Assembly (NCBI RefSeq): GCF_949628265.1
Contig: NC_088789.1
Location: 10,346,886-10,410,885 of the forward strand
Length of the DNA: 64,000 nucleotides
Origin: Cloeon dipterum
Taxonomy: Eukaryota > Arthropoda > Insecta > Ephemeroptera > Baetidae
Direction of reading: 5' to 3'
Part shown: piece by piece, positions 60,801 to 64,000 of the stretch
How the letters are laid out: the number at the start of each line of letters is the position of its first letter
Position numbering within the stretch: position 1 is the stretch's first letter
The notes under the pieces: model-generated
Told to the model about the DNA's origin: nothing
Seen by the model: only the letters and a program-made list of their open reading frames with translations
Databases searched by the model: none
Program-made: the position numbers and the translations under genes

Positions 60801-63322
60801 TATTTTAATTGATGTAATTGAGATTAATTTGATTACTAAACACGATGGTGGCTGATTTTTGTGTTTCAAATTATTTTCAGGTTCTTTTAAACGTTGTAAT
60901 TTTTTTTAATTAGGAGATTCCCTTGATAATTTTATTTTACACCACCTGTTAAAATTAACAAAAAAATCAATTATTTCTTTTTTATCGTCACAAAGAACTG
61001 ACGACTCGAGCTAGGATTCAGATTCAAAGTGATATCATTGTGGATCAGCAGGATTCTATTTGCCTAGAACTTCTCAGCTTTCTTATTATACTTCGCTTTT
61101 TTAACGCTTTGAATCTACAGTTGAAGTCACTTATAACCGTCTAAAACAGTCACGACATTACCTAAAAATCATAATTTGGTCTTTTAACGAGCACCTAAAA
61201 ACACTCATTAAAATAGCAGACAATTTAACATCGTGGCGACAAAATGGCTTTTCTTCCCAAAACTATTTTAAGGGTTTTTAGACTTTTAAATTCTCCTGAA
61301 TATATGAAGATAAAAAAACAACGTGACTTAAGATTAGTTTTAAATCATTTTAGCCGTGTTTGGATATAAAAAGCTAATACAAATATTGCATAAAATACGT
61401 TTTTCATATCGTGAGATTTCGTCGGTCTTTTTTAAATCACATAAATCGCCATTGTAAAAATTTAAGATTCCCGCGGAATCTTATTGCAGTTTGTTGACTG
61501 ATAGAAGTTTTGACTAATTAGACTGACTGCCAAGTCTAATTATATTTTGTCTTAAATAACATATATAAATTATTTTAAAATGAAACTATCTGAGCTCTGC
61601 ATAAAATCTTCAATTTAAAAAAAAAATATATTTACAAATTGGCAACGTTTTAAAATGTTATTACATTTTATCAAGAACATTTATTTTGATGGAAAGCGTA
61701 TGCACAAAAACAACAACTGTCTAAATTTTTGATAATGAACGAAATTTTTTGCCAATGAAGGTAGAAGCACACAAGTTAGCTTCAGCCCTTAGACGGGACA
61801 GGAAGCTCATGAATTATAGGGCTTCAAATAGCAGCCAAAAATAGCTGAGTAGGACATTTCTGCATTCGTGTTTTCTTAATTTTACCAACCCTAAACATCA
61901 GCTTAAAAACAACTTAATATGTTAACATACTTTCGTAATCGAGTTAATTTATTTTTTAATAATCAGTAATGCCTTCTAAAGTGATGCAAACATTCTGCTT
62001 ATTGTCAACTAAATAGTTTTTTGGTGCTCGAAAAAGTGGCTGAACAGGTGCTACAATTAAAAGCAACTCGCTCTCTGTCAGTCGGAGCCGACCAGAGGAG
62101 CAGGCTCCACCGTCACTGAGAGTGGGTTAGCACGGAAGTGGGTCACTCGTCCAAAGTGAGGATGCCGCTCGACACAATCAGGCGACCTTGCGATTGGCAG
62201 GACGAGCCTCGCGAGAAAGAGGCAGGAAAATTGATTCCGCGATCTGCCCTCGCAACGATCCCCACGCGTGCGCGCATTTCACTTTTCGCTAATCAAGCCG
62301 CACGCATTTTTGCTGCAAATACCTCGGACGTATAATAAACGAGTGGCACGGCCTGCAGCGTAATTCCGCAAATAAAAATTTCTCTACTGCTGCCGCTGCT
62401 CCGAATTTCTCGCGCTGCTCTAGTGGGACACTCTAAGCATTCATATATATGCAAAATAGAATTATGTACCAAATTATTTATCCAAATCATTTTTTTACGG
62501 GGAGAGAGCAATTTTTGCAATGCATATTTCGAGAGTGAAATTCTTTGATTAAACTCATAAAAGTAATATTAATATCATATTAGCTAACACAGAACACTGC
62601 AAAGCTGTAAAAACGTAGCTTGCCAGCGAAACTGTAATTTTAAATGAGAGTGTAACTAAGAAACTAGTTAAAAGGGTACTGTTATTTTTGCTAGTGAAAC
62701 AACTAACAATTTTACAGCTCAGTTAATCCAGCATCTCAAGGGAATTTGCTATGTCATGCACACACTCGATGATCTCACTCTTTGCAGTAAAATCATTTGT
62801 CGTCGTGTACCACCTAGCTGCGCTTGCACACCAGTTCTCTTATTAGAAAGCGCTGTGGTCTCGTATTGCCATTGCTCGTTTGCCTTTGTTTATGGGCAAT
62901 AATTAATGCGTACACAGCATCCTCTCGGTGCACTTACTTGCTGATGATTAGCTAGCCAACCACACGAGGCGTTGCGCGACACAAAACATGGGTCTGCTGC
63001 GCTTCCATTCATTGCTCTTCTCCACACTTCACGCTTTGTAGTAAACTCAACTATATAGACACAGCTGCTGGCGAGAGTACACACTACATGCACCACTTGT
63101 CTGTTAGCTTCTGATGATGTGTTTGAGCAGACCGCGACGTGATACTAACATGTGTTCCACGAGCTGGTTAGTCAATTTCAATACTCTTAGTCAAATAAAT
63201 AATCACGATACTGGCTACATTTATTTTGAAAAATTATTTTTAAAATGCTGCAAAAAACAGTTTTCTTTTACTGATATACTAAAAATAAAATTAAACCTTA
63301 CCAGTGACTTAAGGCGTTTCAA
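60801..63322. other. Gene-free right flank with a possible promoter
   Basis: No protein gene is supported. The stretch is very AT-rich to about 62040. It then has a GC-richer island (62050-62340) containing CTGTCAGTCGGAGC, which includes an insect-type initiator (TCAGTC) near 62078, and a donor-like CCAAA|GTGAGG near 62153. This could be the first exon of a gene leaving the window on the plus strand. Confidence 0.3.
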
Positions 63323-63457
63323 TCAAAAACCTCGGTACGGAGAGGCGAAAAGATAGCCACATTGGGCCAAGGTCCTCAGCGGCCACTCGGGCCTCTTGTT
63401 ATCCGCTCGGTGCATGGTGTAATTGTGACCCGGTGAGCTCATAGCCCACGGGAAGTG
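63323..63457 (-). CDS. Possible exon of an unrecognised gene
   Basis: After an acceptor-like pyrimidine tract ending TCTGCTCAG, the minus strand reads 44 codons from HFPWAMSSPGHNYTMHRADN through KRPEWPLRTLAQCGYLFASP to a stop. Composition looks protein-like compared with other local frames. It could also be spliced out at GTACCG near 63336. No family is recognised and no partner exon was found in the window, so it may be chance. Confidence 0.2.
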   Translation of the reverse strand, partial: HFPWAMSSPGHNYTMHRADNKRPEWPLRTLAQCGYLFASPYRGF

Positions 63458-64000
63458 CTGAGCAGAGGTAAAAAATGAATTGAGTTAACAAAATCAAATG
63501 ACAATACATATTTACGTAAATTGTTAATGTAAAAATTATGATGCGATGACCACAATAAGATTATTTTTTACTTACTCAATAATTTACAAGGAAATAATCT
63601 AGTAGGTAAATTTTTGCTTGGCTACCCCATCTATCTTCAAATCGTCTTTTTTAAATTTGTTTTCATAGCAACATTATTTACATTCTTAATATTTCCTGAC
63701 TAAGCTTTCACATTTAACCATGTGGAAATATCCAACACAATACATCTAGTTTCTTAAAAAACCTCATTAAATGACATTTTAACTTTGGTTTTGGAAAACA
63801 AAAAAGACAAACCTTTAGTTTAATATGTTGATTGAAATCTATCACAGAGCCATTAAAATCAAATCATTTTCAAATTCGAATATATTTTTGCATCCTAAAA
63901 AAAGTACTTAATACTTTTAACTTATTATATGTTATGAGCAGAGTAAATGACAGACGATGGGAAAAATGGACATAATGCTCAGGATGTGGAGCAAATGACT
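63458..64000. other. AT-rich right edge
   Basis: Nothing recognisable is seen. If the exon candidate at 63323-63457 is real, this stretch would be its upstream intron. Confidence 0.3.

Overview
The window looks like nuclear DNA of an insect. The proteins most closely resemble insect families (king tubby, CYP301A1, an AA15 lytic polysaccharide monooxygenase). Introns follow GT-AG rules and many are only 50-130 nt. AATAAA signals lie after several genes, and the non-coding DNA is AT-rich with microsatellites. The species cannot be told from this sequence; nothing looks bacterial, viral or horizontally acquired.

Left block (1-13.7 kb), compact housekeeping genes. mRpL16 (+) converges on king tubby (-). 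King tubby is divergent from a same-strand series: MED9, an NCBP2-AS2-like micro-ORF, an intronless multi-pass membrane protein and glomulin (+). Glomulin converges on GTPBP1 (-). MED9 and the micro-ORF are 5 nt apart, and the micro-ORF and membrane-protein ORF are 30 nt apart, with no poly(A) signal in between. This is a strong candidate for a natural polycistronic mRNA.

Middle (13.7-40.5 kb), about 27 kb without a protein gene I can support. It holds a (GT)24 microsatellite, copies of a small dispersed repeat, several palindromes and two segments ending in good splice donors. The latter could be non-coding first exons of the next gene, whose first coding exon starts with a splice acceptor 7 nt before its ATG.

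Right block (40.5-60.6 kb), secreted and mitochondrial oxidases. A seven-coding-exon AA15 copper monooxygenase (+) carries two tandem six-cysteine motifs at its C-terminus. It is followed by two mitochondrial-clan P450 genes in tail-to-tail orientation: CYP301A1 (+) and a CYP301B/CYP49-type paralogue (-). Both P450s have ten coding exons split at the same positions and phases, so they arose by local inverted duplication. CYP301A1 is linked to cuticle formation in Drosophila and AA15 enzymes attack chitin or cellulose, so a shared cuticle role is possible but is inference.

Right edge (60.6-64 kb): the P450 promoter side, a possible promoter near 62.08 kb and one weak minus-strand exon candidate near 63.4 kb belonging to no gene I recognise. 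All exon coordinates were deduced by hand from reading frame, splice motifs and family similarity; no alignment or transcript data were available.
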